Below, one piece after another: positions 16,266 to 24,612 of a DNA stretch of 64,000 nt. Location of the stretch: assembly GCF_900104145.1 (NCBI RefSeq), contig NZ_FNLB01000006.1, forward strand, positions 1,261,001-1,325,000, read 5' to 3'. Source of the DNA: Pseudovibrio sp. Tun.PSC04-5.I4 (lineage in GTDB: Bacteria > Pseudomonadota > Alphaproteobacteria > Rhizobiales > Stappiaceae). Made by a program: the position numbers and the translations under genes. Numbering within the stretch: position 1 is the stretch's first letter; each line of letters begins with the position of its first letter. Below the pieces are notes generated by a model. That model was not told where the DNA came from. It did not search any database and saw only the letters and a list, made by a program, of their open reading frames with translations.

Positions 16266-17785
16266 TGGAAACTCAATTACTGCCCGGACTGGATATTCCC
16301 ATGCCTCCGCTAGGGGCTCATTCAGAGCTTATCATTGATGCCTTTGCCGGTGGCGGCGGTGCGTCTACCGGGATTGAAATGACATTGGGGCGGTCTCCTG
16401 ACATTGCCATAAACCACTGTGAGGCCGCGCTTGCTATGCATGCGCAGAACCATCCCGATACAATCCATCTACCAGAAAGCGTGTGGGATGTGGACTTGGC
16501 AGCATATACGGGCGGTCGCCCTGTGGGGTTGCTATGGGCCTCGCCGGATTGCAGGCATTTTTCACGGGCGCGGGGTGGGAAACCAACCTCCAGTTCGGTT
16601 CGGATGCTGGCCTGGTCTGTGGTGAATTTCAGTCAAAAGCTTGGTAGTAAACGACCGCGCATCATCATCCTTGAAAATGTACCTGAGTTTAAAGGATGGG
16701 AGGATTTTGAAGCCTGGAAAATAGCTCTGGGTAAGCTTGGCTACAAAATGGAATTTCGTGAGTTGAAAGCTTGTGATTATGGGGTTCCAACCATCCGCAA
16801 ACGCCTGTTTATGGTTGCCAGGCGCGATCGCAAAACTATTCGCTGGCCTGACCCCACCCATGGGAATCCGAGGAGTGAGGCTGTTTTATGCGGTGAGCTG
16901 TTGCCATGGAAAACAGCGGCTGATTGCATTGACTGGTCTCTTCCTTGCCCCTCAATTTTTGAGCGTAAACGCCCACTGGTTGAGAACACAATGCGCCGCA
17001 TTGCTGCGGGTATCAAAAAATTTGTTTTGGATGCTCCTGAACCCTTCATTCTCAATATGAGCCATGGTGGGAGCCTTGAGCCCCTTACCAAGCCATTCAG
17101 CACGATTAAAACTGAAAAGGGTGGGTGCAGGGCGCTTGTCGTGCCTTGCCTTGATCGACAGTTCGGTAACTCAAGAGGTGCCTCTGTTGCTGACCCTTTA
17201 GGGACAATCACAGCGGATGGAGGGGGGAAATCGGCTCTTGTTGCTGCCTTTTTGGCTCAGCACAATTTTGATGTTGTGGGCCGGGCTGCTGATGCGCCGC
17301 TTTCGACAATCACCGCAAGGGCAACACAGCAAACGATTGTCACCAGCCACCTGATTAAGCTGCGCGGGACCTGCAGGCATGGGCAAGCAGTTACAGAGCC
17401 GATGCCGACACTTACAGCTGGTGGAAACCATGCGGGTGAGGTGAGGGCGTTTTTAACCTCTTACTACGGATCGAGCGTTGGGCAGGCTGTTGATGCGCCG
17501 CTTGGGGCTGTGACCACCAAAGATCGCCACGGACTTGTGAGCATTGAGGTTGGCGGCGAGCCCTATGTCATTACAGATATTGGCATGCGGATGCTTGCAC
17601 CTGCTGAGCTTTATCGGGCGCAAGGTTTTCCTGAAAGCTACTGCATCGACTTTGATTACAAGGGTAAGCCATTCCCGAAAACGGAACAGACCGCAAAATG
17701 CGGCAACAGCGTTTGCCCACCCGTTGCCAAGGCCATTGTTGAAGTTAATTTGCCGGAACTGAAAGTATTTGAGGTAGCCGCATGA
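16265..17785 (+). CDS. C5-cytosine DNA methyltransferase
   Basis: 506 residues. Motif I is FAGGGGASTG (27-36). Motif IV is SPDCRHFS with the likely nucleophile Cys96; the usual PCQ is replaced by PDC. Motif VI is ENV (137-139). Residues about 270-440 hold five related segments such as DPLGTITADGG, DAPLSTITAR and EPMPTLTAGG that form the target-recognition part. This arrangement is known in phage-type Dcm proteins. It directly follows the amino-methyltransferase, giving a two-enzyme modification cassette without a restriction partner. Confidence 0.9.
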   Translation: METQLLPGLDIPMPPLGAHSELIIDAFAGGGGASTGIEMTLGRSPDIAINHCEAALAMHAQNHPDTIHLPESVWDVDLAAYTGGRPVGLLWASPDCRHFSRARGGKPTSSSVRMLAWSVVNFSQKLGSKRPRIIILENVPEFKGWEDFEAWKIALGKLGYKMEFRELKACDYGVPTIRKRLFMVARRDRKTIRWPDPTHGNPRSEAVLCGELLPWKTAADCIDWSLPCPSIFERKRPLVENTMRRIAAGIKKFVLDAPEPFILNMSHGGSLEPLTKPFSTIKTEKGGCRALVVPCLDRQFGNSRGASVADPLGTITADGGGKSALVAAFLAQHNFDVVGRAADAPLSTITARATQQTIVTSHLIKLRGTCRHGQAVTEPMPTLTAGGNHAGEVRAFLTSYYGSSVGQAVDAPLGAVTTKDRHGLVSIEVGGEPYVITDIGMRMLAPAELYRAQGFPESYCIDFDYKGKPFPKTEQTAKCGNSVCPPVAKAIVEVNLPELKVFEVAA

Positions 17786-17898
17786 CCAAAATTGAATGGG
17801 CCCATCCTGCCGGATTTAATGGCGAGACATGGAGCCCCGTTGTTGCTTGTGTCGCGGCTGTGTGGGCATTTCCCAACGTGAAAGGCGGTGCTGCATGA
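17782..17898 (+). pseudogene. Remnant of a DUF5131/Gp37-like phage gene
   Basis: A 38-residue frame starting MTKIEWAHPAGFNGETWSPV. Full-length DUF5131 proteins start in nearly the same way (TKIEW, then TWNPVxGC with cysteines for an iron-sulfur cluster) and run over 200 residues. Here the sequence diverges after the first Cys and stops, so only the N-terminal end survives. It is still joined by ATGA overlaps on both sides, which keeps translational coupling from the methylase to the HD gene. Confidence 0.55.
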
Positions 17899-18677
17899 CG
17901 ACTGTTACAACTCGATATGGCCGAACATGGGACCTCCTGGACCCGCAAGCAAACTTAGTGAGCTTTTGGGAGATCGCTGAGGTGCTGGCCCATATTCCTC
18001 GCTTTAATGGTCATACGAAAATGCGGTATTCTGTGGCTCAGCATTGCTGCATGGCGCATGATCATGTGTGTGAGGAGAATGATCCTCAACTCCGTCTGTT
18101 GGCTTTGTTGCATGATGCCCATGAGGCTTACATCGGAGATATTATTACGCCGGTAAAGGAGGCTCTTTGCGCGCTTCCTGGTGGTGGGCAGGTTGATGTT
18201 GCACTTGAGCATTTGAAGGTAAGGCACGATATGGCGATCCATGATGCCGCTGGATTGCCAAGTCTTTGTTATACTTCGCAGCAGGCTCTGGTGAAGTCCG
18301 TTGATAAAGACTTGTTGCTTGAAGAGCAGCGCTGGCTCTTCCCTCAGGACAATTTCCGTAAACCGAAGATCTTCCTAGCATATTGGACGGAAAAGCAGTC
18401 CGCAAAGGAGTTCATGCAGCGCTTGTACGCAAGCCCGATTTACAGAGCAAAGCTCTGGGAGGAAGGAGAGCTGACCCAGCCGCAATTCCTTACCGAGATC
18501 GAGCGCCTTGCCATCACGCAGGGGCAAAGCAGTGACCAGGCAAAAGACTATGCCGAGCGGTGCCTTGCGGACTTCCTGCATGAGTGTGGATGTGAGTATG
18601 GCTCGCATGACCACGCCTGGGATTTGAACGCAGCTGAGACCGCCTTTACAACTGGTTTGTGGGAGAGCGAACGATGA
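17895..18677 (+). CDS. HD-domain phosphohydrolase (YfbR-like)
   Basis: 260 residues from ATG 17895, which overlaps the preceding stop. The HD-fold metal ligands are visible: AQHC (His50), LLHDAHEAYIGD (His73-Asp74, Glu77, Asp82) and VDKDLLLEE. This resembles the YfbR-type 5'-deoxynucleotidases often carried by phages, which adjust dNTP pools. The last quarter is an extra helical region with unclear role. Confidence 0.85.
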   Translation: MTTVTTRYGRTWDLLDPQANLVSFWEIAEVLAHIPRFNGHTKMRYSVAQHCCMAHDHVCEENDPQLRLLALLHDAHEAYIGDIITPVKEALCALPGGGQVDVALEHLKVRHDMAIHDAAGLPSLCYTSQQALVKSVDKDLLLEEQRWLFPQDNFRKPKIFLAYWTEKQSAKEFMQRLYASPIYRAKLWEEGELTQPQFLTEIERLAITQGQSSDQAKDYAERCLADFLHECGCEYGSHDHAWDLNAAETAFTTGLWESER

Positions 18678-19474
18678 AGTCTGAGGATGTTATCGCGGCT
18701 TTGCGCACCACGTATTGCCAACCCAAATGGGCGCTTTTTACCGAAGTTGTTGAGGGCTTGGGGTTCGCCTCTCGTCGCCGTGCAGATGCAATCGCAGTCA
18801 ATATGTGGGAGTCTGGCGGGTTTGAAATACGTGGGTTTGAAGTCAAAGTCAGCAAGGCGGATTTGCGGAATGAGCTGAAAGATCCGTCAAAAGCAGAAGC
18901 CATTTCCCAATACTGCGATACGTTCATTCTGGCCACGCCAAAGGGGCTGACCAAGGATGAGGAATTACCGGAGAGCTGGGGTGTGTTGGAGGTCTCTGAC
19001 AGCGGCTCTGTTCGGATTAAAAAGCAGCCTCAGCGAAATAAAAACCCGGTAGAGCTCTCCCGCGAGTTTTTCGCGAGCCTGTGCCGGTCATCTGCAAAAT
19101 CAGCGGAAGTTGAACTTGAGGCATTGGTGCGTAACCGAGTGCTGAAGGTCAAAGAAAAACACGCACAGCAGGTCAATGCGGAGCTTGAGCGGCGACAAGG
19201 GTATGACAGCCGGAAAGTTGAGCAGTTTGAGCAGTTATTTTCCAATCTCTCTCAAACTCTTGGGCAGGATGCCTCGCGTCTTGTCCATGACGAAAATTTC
19301 CTGACAGCTGTTGCTGCTGTTCATGCCTTGGGTGTGTCGCAAACTTATTCCGGGATTGGTCGGATTCATAAGGATTTGGCCATGGTGATGAGTACCTGTT
19401 CTGCTTTGAACGGAGTGCTGGGTGATCATCTGACCAACCTTAAAAATGGGGAGGCTGTTGATGGCACAGTTTAA
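18674..19474 (+). CDS. PD-(D/E)XK-like phage protein
   Basis: 266 residues from ATG 18674 (ATGA overlap). The N-terminal domain reads RRRADAIAVNMWESGGFEIR, then GFEVKVSKADLRNE. The Asp in ADAIAV and the ExK in FEVK form a nuclease-like PD-(D/E)XK signature of the MmcB-like type. The C-terminal half is a long helical region (about 130-260) with coiled-coil potential. Possible roles are repair or recombination. Activity is inferred from motifs. Confidence 0.65.
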   Translation: MKSEDVIAALRTTYCQPKWALFTEVVEGLGFASRRRADAIAVNMWESGGFEIRGFEVKVSKADLRNELKDPSKAEAISQYCDTFILATPKGLTKDEELPESWGVLEVSDSGSVRIKKQPQRNKNPVELSREFFASLCRSSAKSAEVELEALVRNRVLKVKEKHAQQVNAELERRQGYDSRKVEQFEQLFSNLSQTLGQDASRLVHDENFLTAVAAVHALGVSQTYSGIGRIHKDLAMVMSTCSALNGVLGDHLTNLKNGEAVDGTV

Positions 19475-19754
19475 GGCAGTGGCCACAGTTGAGGCAAAAG
19501 CAATCATCACTTTTGGTGAGTGTGAATTGCGCGCCCTGGACGCTATGACTGGCTATGGCATTGAGGCTTTTTTGAAGGTTTTTTATGCTGAACTTGGAGA
19601 GGCTAATATGCGGCCTTATGAGCAGGATTTGCGAGCACTATTTGCGACGCTTAATCCTCCGGTTTCTGAGGCGTTGGCGAAGGTAAACCAAGCAAGACGG
19701 GTTTTAGAAGAAGCCTCGAACAAGAGCGGGGTGAAGGATGCCCCTCAAAATTGA
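19461..19754 (+). CDS. Hypothetical phage protein
   Basis: 97 residues from ATG 19461, with GGAGG upstream inside the end of the previous gene. It contains ECELRALDAMTGYGIEAFLKVFYAELGEANMRPYE, a helical pattern seen in small proteins of alphaproteobacterial phages. No function is known to me. Confidence 0.6.
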   Translation: MAQFKAVATVEAKAIITFGECELRALDAMTGYGIEAFLKVFYAELGEANMRPYEQDLRALFATLNPPVSEALAKVNQARRVLEEASNKSGVKDAPQN

Positions 19755-19980
19755 TCGCAGCAAAGCTCCACGGATTACGCAGAGCGGACATAGCAACCAC
19801 CTCTGCATGGCTGAGGAATGCGCCCGGTGGGGTTCACGCGGCTACAAGGTCAATGAGGCTGGTAAGCTTAGCCAACTGTGGTTCTGCCCCGCTCATGCAA
19901 AGCTTTACGAGCGCGATGTGAATGCTGCAAAACGTACACCGCCGCCGCCTTTGCCACCAAAACAAGGGAGGCTGGTTTGA
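19738..19980 (+). CDS. Small hypothetical protein with Cys/His cluster
   Basis: 80 residues, basic. CMAEECARWG followed by WFCPAHAKLYERD gives a CxxxxC-CxxH-like set that could bind zinc. The tail is proline-rich (TPPPPLPPKQGR). It overlaps the previous gene by 17 nt. It may assist the replication genes that follow. Confidence 0.55.
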   Translation: MPLKIDRSKAPRITQSGHSNHLCMAEECARWGSRGYKVNEAGKLSQLWFCPAHAKLYERDVNAAKRTPPPPLPPKQGRLV

Positions 19981-20040
19981 CGCAGGTTCCTCTCCATTTC
20001 CCCCAAATACCTTTCTTATTAGATTTTTCGGGAGCTTGTT

Positions 20041-20937
20041 ATGACAGCTAAAAAGAAACGTAAGTGGTCTTACATGCCGATTGGAATCTTTGCTGATCCA
20101 GACCTTTCACCGCGAGACTTGCAGGTGATGGGTGTCTTGTGCAGTTCCACAAATGAGTACAGCATTTGCTACCGTTCTCAGGTCAAGATTGCAAAGCTAT
20201 TACGTATTGGGCGTACCACTGTGCATAGGGCAATCCAAAAGCTGATAAAGGCCGGCTGGTTGGAGCGTGAGGGTGGTAAACGCAAGGATGGCGGCAGCTG
20301 TTCGTTCATCTATCGAGTAATCAATAAGGACCTGCTCACGGCAGATCAGGCCGATTTATTTGAGCCGGACTTGGAAGAAGAAGCGCAACGCAGAGAAGAA
20401 AAGAGATGCGAAAACGGACGGGGGCTGTCCACTCAGGCGGACACCTATAATAACGAAACTATAATAACGATTAAAGATGATGACAAAGCGGCTGCGAGTG
20501 GGGCGAATATGCGAAATGCTCGTTTTCCCTCTCATGCAAAACGGCAAGAAGACACGCCGCTTAAACGCTACACAAATGCGGTTGTAAGTGCCATTGCAGA
20601 ACTAAAACCAGAGTTGGACGTGGCCCGCATGTCTGGTGGAACGAACCCGATTATGGGATGGTTTACGGTTGGTTGCGACCTTGAAAGGGACGTGAAACCT
20701 GCGATTGCCATGGTGCTGGAGCGAGCGCCGGTCCTGCCGCGCAGCTTGAATTATTTCACTCAGGCAATCATCTCTGCCAGAAAATCAAGAACAGAAATTG
20801 CAGAGATAAACCCTCGTTTCGTGAAGGATGGCGGCCAAGCCAAGGTCAAGCGAGCGCGGGAACTGGAGGCATCTCGCAGGAGTTGCAGCAATGCGATTGA
20901 TGAACTGAGCGCTGAATTTGCAGCAGGAGGTGTCTGA
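20041..20937 (+). CDS. Phage replication protein, winged-helix type
   Basis: 298 residues. The N-terminal 95 residues form a winged helix of the replication-initiator type: LSPRDLQVMGVLCSSTNEYS, SQVKIAKLLRIGRTTVHRAIQKLIKAGWLERE. A charged linker and a C-terminal helical part follow (VARMSGGTNPIMGWFTVGCDLERDV). Such proteins bind the phage origin and recruit host replication factors. It overlaps the next gene by TGATG, and the pair probably works together. No origin repeat is obvious. Confidence 0.75.
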   Translation: MTAKKKRKWSYMPIGIFADPDLSPRDLQVMGVLCSSTNEYSICYRSQVKIAKLLRIGRTTVHRAIQKLIKAGWLEREGGKRKDGGSCSFIYRVINKDLLTADQADLFEPDLEEEAQRREEKRCENGRGLSTQADTYNNETIITIKDDDKAAASGANMRNARFPSHAKRQEDTPLKRYTNAVVSAIAELKPELDVARMSGGTNPIMGWFTVGCDLERDVKPAIAMVLERAPVLPRSLNYFTQAIISARKSRTEIAEINPRFVKDGGQAKVKRARELEASRRSCSNAIDELSAEFAAGGV

Positions 20938-21605
20938 TGGGAGCTGCAGCCGCTCAAACCTCAACGCATCCGGTGCTTCAGTTTTTTGTGGCGCCGCTGC
21001 GGGGTACTTTTAGCCGAACACCGGGGGCTTCCGATAAGGAATATTTTGCGGACCTATGCACGCGGTTATCTGGTTTTGATGAAAGGATTCTGCGCGGCGC
21101 TTCCGATCGGGTTTTTAGAAAAGCAGCCTCTCAAACGTGGCCATTGCCGCCAAAATGCGTTGAAGCTTGCGAGGAAACAGCCCGCGAAACCTATACCCGC
21201 ACCAAACGTGACCGGGTTTTGAACAAAGCAGCTGTTGGCCTGCCGGAAGATGCTGCTGTGCGCATTTTGGTTGCTGAAGATATGAATCTTGGGCTCAGGG
21301 CGTGCAATGGCGACTGGCAAGGAGATCTGATTGATTTCATCAAACGGAACCACCGCATGCCCGATGTTTGTGAGTGTGAAGGCTTGATTGTTGCCGCGAT
21401 TGCACGAAGCCAACGGCTTCACAAACAGGAACAAGCCGCTCTTAATGGGCTGTTTGGACGTGATGTTTCGGGGCGGGTGTTGCCTGATAATCATCCGGTG
21501 AAAATTATGTTGAATGCATTTACGGCGCGTCGTGAACGGTTTGCCACGATGATTGCCCAGAACGTGCTTAAGACCGATACGAATGAAGGAGCCCACCATG
21601 TTTGA
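20937..21605 (+). CDS. Hypothetical protein coupled to the replication gene
   Basis: 222 residues, basic and helical, with VLQFFVAPLRGTF near the start and RNHRMPDVCECEGLIVAAIARSQRLHK in the second half. There is no Walker motif, so it is not a DnaC-type ATPase. Coupling to the winged-helix gene suggests a replication accessory role. I do not recognise the family. Confidence 0.55.
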   Translation: MGAAAAQTSTHPVLQFFVAPLRGTFSRTPGASDKEYFADLCTRLSGFDERILRGASDRVFRKAASQTWPLPPKCVEACEETARETYTRTKRDRVLNKAAVGLPEDAAVRILVAEDMNLGLRACNGDWQGDLIDFIKRNHRMPDVCECEGLIVAAIARSQRLHKQEQAALNGLFGRDVSGRVLPDNHPVKIMLNAFTARRERFATMIAQNVLKTDTNEGAHHV

Positions 21606-22011
21606 TGTTGCAAAAACTATTGAGATTTATGGTGCCGTGATGTTTTCAGATGAGCAATTAAGAGCAGCTAAACAAATCGCTTTGATGTTGCACGGGCTGA
21701 ACGCTGAATTGGATGAACAGCGGGATTGGATGGTGGTTTCCACGCCTAAAACATCTGCAAAGCTGAATGATTTGGCTTTGCTGATGGGGTATGACTGCGC
21801 GCTTTGCGTTTTTGCCTTTGTCCAGAGCGACTGTTTGGAAACGCTCGCCAAAGAATTCCCAAGTGGCAGCAAACAGTTGGTCATCACAAAGGCTCGGGAA
21901 GGGCTGGAAGAGGCTTACTTTGCTCTATTTGTGCCAGAAGTGATTGAGGCAAGAACACAGCGTGTGCGAAAGCTTCAGGATTTTATGGGGTCTTTGCAGG
22001 TTGCTGCTTGA
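21598..22011 (+). CDS. Hypothetical phage protein
   Basis: 137 residues from ATG 21598, with GAAGGAG upstream. Regions such as DLALLMGYDCALCVFAFVQSDCLETL are hydrophobic but broken by polar residues, so it is probably soluble. No known domain. Confidence 0.55.
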   Translation: MFDVAKTIEIYGAVMFSDEQLRAAKQIALMLHGLNAELDEQRDWMVVSTPKTSAKLNDLALLMGYDCALCVFAFVQSDCLETLAKEFPSGSKQLVITKAREGLEEAYFALFVPEVIEARTQRVRKLQDFMGSLQVAA

Positions 22012-22036
22012 ACTGGTTTGAGTGTTGGAGAACGAA

Positions 22037-22765
22037 ATGGCACATTCTATAACCTCAACCCCAGCCTATTTTGAACGCGTGAAGCAGGAACAGGCGCAGC
22101 GCAATGCAGTAAGAGTGATTGATCTGGTGAGTCTGCTGGAATGGACCTATGGGGACCAGAAAGCCCATCAGGACCATATCAATCACGATGAAGCGCGGTA
22201 TTTGAAAACACGCAGCGCGATGGCCGTGCTTGAACAACTGCTGGATTTGGGAAAGTTTGTTGATGGAGGTGGGCGCTCATGTGTTGATCTTCATCCGGAC
22301 GCGGCAACGGTGCATGGTGTTGTGTTGGAATTTGCAGAACAATCAGAAGATTGTGCGTATGCTGCGGGGCTGCTTATTTACTACGCTTCACACTTTGACC
22401 GGCCTGAAAAACCTGTTCTGGATGGGAAGCGGCTGGAAGCGAAGCGGGATAGATCCGGGCGTGTTGCGATGAGTTATTGGTGTGATGGAGAAGAGCTGTT
22501 TGAGCAACCAGGCACCAAGTTAGCAAAGCCCCATGATTATGATGGGCCCGGATGCCGAGTAGGGCAGGCCTGTGAGTTGACTGTTCGAAGATATCAAAGT
22601 GATTTGGAAGCGTTTTTGCATGAGACTTTCAACTTTTGGTGTGCTTCATTGGAGATAATTGCAGATGTTCTACCCTTGTTGAAAACTCATAAACTCAAGC
22701 CTTATCAATCACCTACGTTTGATAGGGCTGTCGTTGGCTTTAACTATTTGAAACGTACGGCTTGA
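22037..22765 (+). CDS. Hypothetical phage protein, last gene of the early operon
   Basis: 242 residues from ATG 22037, chosen because GGAG lies 6 nt upstream. A helical N-terminus (RVIDLVSLLEWTYGDQKAHQDHI) precedes a mixed region. A terminator lies about 40 nt past the stop, which closes the early operon. Function unknown. Confidence 0.55.
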   Translation: MAHSITSTPAYFERVKQEQAQRNAVRVIDLVSLLEWTYGDQKAHQDHINHDEARYLKTRSAMAVLEQLLDLGKFVDGGGRSCVDLHPDAATVHGVVLEFAEQSEDCAYAAGLLIYYASHFDRPEKPVLDGKRLEAKRDRSGRVAMSYWCDGEELFEQPGTKLAKPHDYDGPGCRVGQACELTVRRYQSDLEAFLHETFNFWCASLEIIADVLPLLKTHKLKPYQSPTFDRAVVGFNYLKRTA

Positions 22766-22804
22766 TCTGACCTACAGGATTTGACAACTTAGCAGCGAGC
22801 CAAG

Positions 22805-22841
22805 AACCGCACTGAGGGATGATCCTTTAGGGCGGTTTTTT
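22805..22841 (+). terminator. Terminator of the rightward early operon
   Basis: AACCGC and following bases pair with GGCGGTT across a stem of about 16 positions with three imperfect pairs, followed by six T. It separates early genes from the late operon. Confidence 0.75.
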
Positions 22842-22921
22842 ATTGAGCAAATGAATGCAGTTCCGCCTTGTCCACCTGTGGAGGATAGAGCAATGATCTT
22901 GCCCAGTAATGCGGGCGCTTG

Positions 22922-22988
22922 GTTTCCCCTCAGTGGTTGAAGGCTTTGGCTCTGCCAAAGAGATGCGGTAGGCCACAGAGGGGAAAAC
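22922..22988 (+). ncRNA. Hairpin-rich leader before the late operon
   Basis: GTTTCCCCTCAGTGG (22922-22936) pairs with CCACAGAGGGGAAAAC (22973-22988), with one bulge and one mismatch. It encloses a perfect inner hairpin CTTTGGC-TCT-GCCAAAG (22944-22960). It ends 16 nt before the first late gene, just upstream of its GGAGG. It may be a structured leader RNA or a small RNA; its function is unknown. Confidence 0.5.
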
Positions 22989-23004
22989 AACTGGAGGTGC
23001 TGAT

Positions 23005-23568
23005 ATGATTGAATATGACATTGATGCGCAGCTAGAGAACTTCGCCAGAGCATTGAACGCTACCGGTGACAAGGTTTCAGCCAAAGGGCTGGCACGGCTG
23101 GCTAAGTCTGCTCTGCGTGATGGGCGTGATGCTTATCTTGAAGCGTTGGCTGACGACCTGTCCGACTACAAACTCCCCAAAACGAAGATCCGGCGCAACC
23201 TGCGAACTGTCTTCGTAAATGCTGGTGGAAGCAGTCGCTCTGCTCTGTTTCATGCGGGGTGGTTTCGTCTGGCAGAACAAAGCGGCCTAAAACAGACGCC
23301 GGAAGGTGTGGTTGCTCCCGGCTGGGGGCTGCACCGCGGGACATTCATCGCGACTATGCGCAGTGGGCACCGTGGTGTGTTCCGGCGCATTCGTGGTGTG
23401 CCGATGAACAGTAATCCCAACAAAGAGATGGTCAGAGAACTGTGGGGTGTGAACCCTAACCGCGAAGTTGAGCGCGGCAACTCTGATGCGCTCGAGCTTG
23501 CTGCTGATGCGGCGGCACAGGCGATCGAGGTCCGGGCCATCAGGCTGTTGGCATCGGTCGCCGGCTGA
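23005..23568 (+). CDS. Phage minor tail protein Z-like
   Basis: 187 residues. LENFARALNATGDKVSAKGLARLAKSALRDG near the N-terminus and a basic region (RSGHRGVFRRI) fit the prophage minor tail protein Z (GPZ) family, a tail-completion or head-tail connector factor. GGAGG precedes the ATG. Its place before the terminase is unusual, because Z genes normally lie between head and tail genes. Confidence 0.75.
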   Translation: MIEYDIDAQLENFARALNATGDKVSAKGLARLAKSALRDGRDAYLEALADDLSDYKLPKTKIRRNLRTVFVNAGGSSRSALFHAGWFRLAEQSGLKQTPEGVVAPGWGLHRGTFIATMRSGHRGVFRRIRGVPMNSNPNKEMVRELWGVNPNREVERGNSDALELAADAAAQAIEVRAIRLLASVAG

Positions 23569-23832
23569 GCTGGGAGTGAATGCGTCCTGCATTCTTTTGG
23601 GTCCTTTGGGCGCTTCTCCCTCCTACACGGGGCCGCTGCATCGTTGGGGTTTGCGCTTAAGTCACTTAAAAAATAGCCTTAAAAGAGGCGAGCGGCTTAA
23701 AAGCTGACTTAAGTGAACGTCGTGGAAACCTGAGCTTTCTCGGGGCCGATTTGATGCCAGGCGCACAAGTGATTGGGCATGAATAAACCGGCCATGCTGG
23801 AGACCAGATTGAACCTTTAGGATGTTGCGCCA
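23569..23832. other. Non-coding region before terminase, possible cos/pac
   Basis: 264 bases without a supported gene between the Z-like gene and the terminase small subunit. It contains a cluster of CTTAA pentamers (23656-23712) in the position where many phages have the packaging site. Confidence 0.4.
23656..23712. repeat. CTTAA cluster, candidate terminase-binding site
   Basis: Five CTTAA motifs start at 23656, 23665, 23678, 23696 and 23708. Two are palindromic: TTAAGTCACTTAA (23657-23669) and ACTTAAGT (23707-23714). The position just upstream of the terminase small subunit gene suggests a cosB- or pac-like recognition region. Confidence 0.4.
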
Positions 23833-24612
23833 ATGACAAGGCTTGTGAGCAAAAGCGGCTTTGCCAAAGAGGTAGGTGTTTCACCGGCTCGCGTGTCGCA
23901 ATGGATCGGTGAAGGGAAAATTACCGCTGACGCTTTAGAGGGGGAAGGTCGCAGCGCAAAGATCAAAGCTGATCTCGCTAAAGACCTGATTTACGGCAGG
24001 CGTGACGTTGGACAGAGCCTTGCAAATGGCAAGGACACCAATCTTACGCAGGAAATGAAACCGGGATCGGGTGTCGGGCCACCGCGGGCTACACCAGTAC
24101 AGCAAAAGATGCCGCTCACGGGAAATGCCAACACCATAAAGCCAGCAAGTGAGAGCGGGCCTTCTCTTGATTTGAAGGAAAAAGACGCGGATTTGATCCA
24201 GCGGCTTAAACGGCTCAAGCTTGAACGTGAGGAAGAGGATGCCCTCGAACAAAGGCGTGTAACCCGAGGCCAATATATCCTGACCGAAGATGCAAATGCC
24301 GAGATGGGCCGCATCATGACGCAGGTCATGCGAAGTTTTGAAGGGGGTCTGAAGCAGTTCGCAGCTGATCTTTCCTCAGATTTTGAAATCTCCAGTCGTG
24401 ATGTTCAACACACATTAATGCGGTCGTTCAGAGCTGTTCGGGAGAACATTTACAAGCGTTTGGAGCAAGACTCTGAACTGCAGCCTGAACTGGAGGATCC
24501 TGTCGACTTAGTGGAGAGTGACCATGGCAACATACCTGGCCAACCCACGCCGCCAGTTGGGGAAGGCAGCGGCAAAAGCGGCGAAACCACCTCCACTGGT
24601 GGATTATGTTAA
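23833..24612 (+). CDS. Terminase small subunit, Nu1-like
   Basis: 259 residues. An N-terminal HTH (KSGFAKEVGVSPARVSQWIGEGKI) for binding the packaging site is followed by a linker, then a charged helical stretch (DLIQRLKRLKLEREEEDALEQRR) and a C-terminal region that would contact the large subunit. It overlaps the large-subunit gene by 89 nt in another frame. The order matches lambda Nu1-A. Confidence 0.85.
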   Translation: MTRLVSKSGFAKEVGVSPARVSQWIGEGKITADALEGEGRSAKIKADLAKDLIYGRRDVGQSLANGKDTNLTQEMKPGSGVGPPRATPVQQKMPLTGNANTIKPASESGPSLDLKEKDADLIQRLKRLKLEREEEDALEQRRVTRGQYILTEDANAEMGRIMTQVMRSFEGGLKQFAADLSSDFEISSRDVQHTLMRSFRAVRENIYKRLEQDSELQPELEDPVDLVESDHGNIPGQPTPPVGEGSGKSGETTSTGGLC

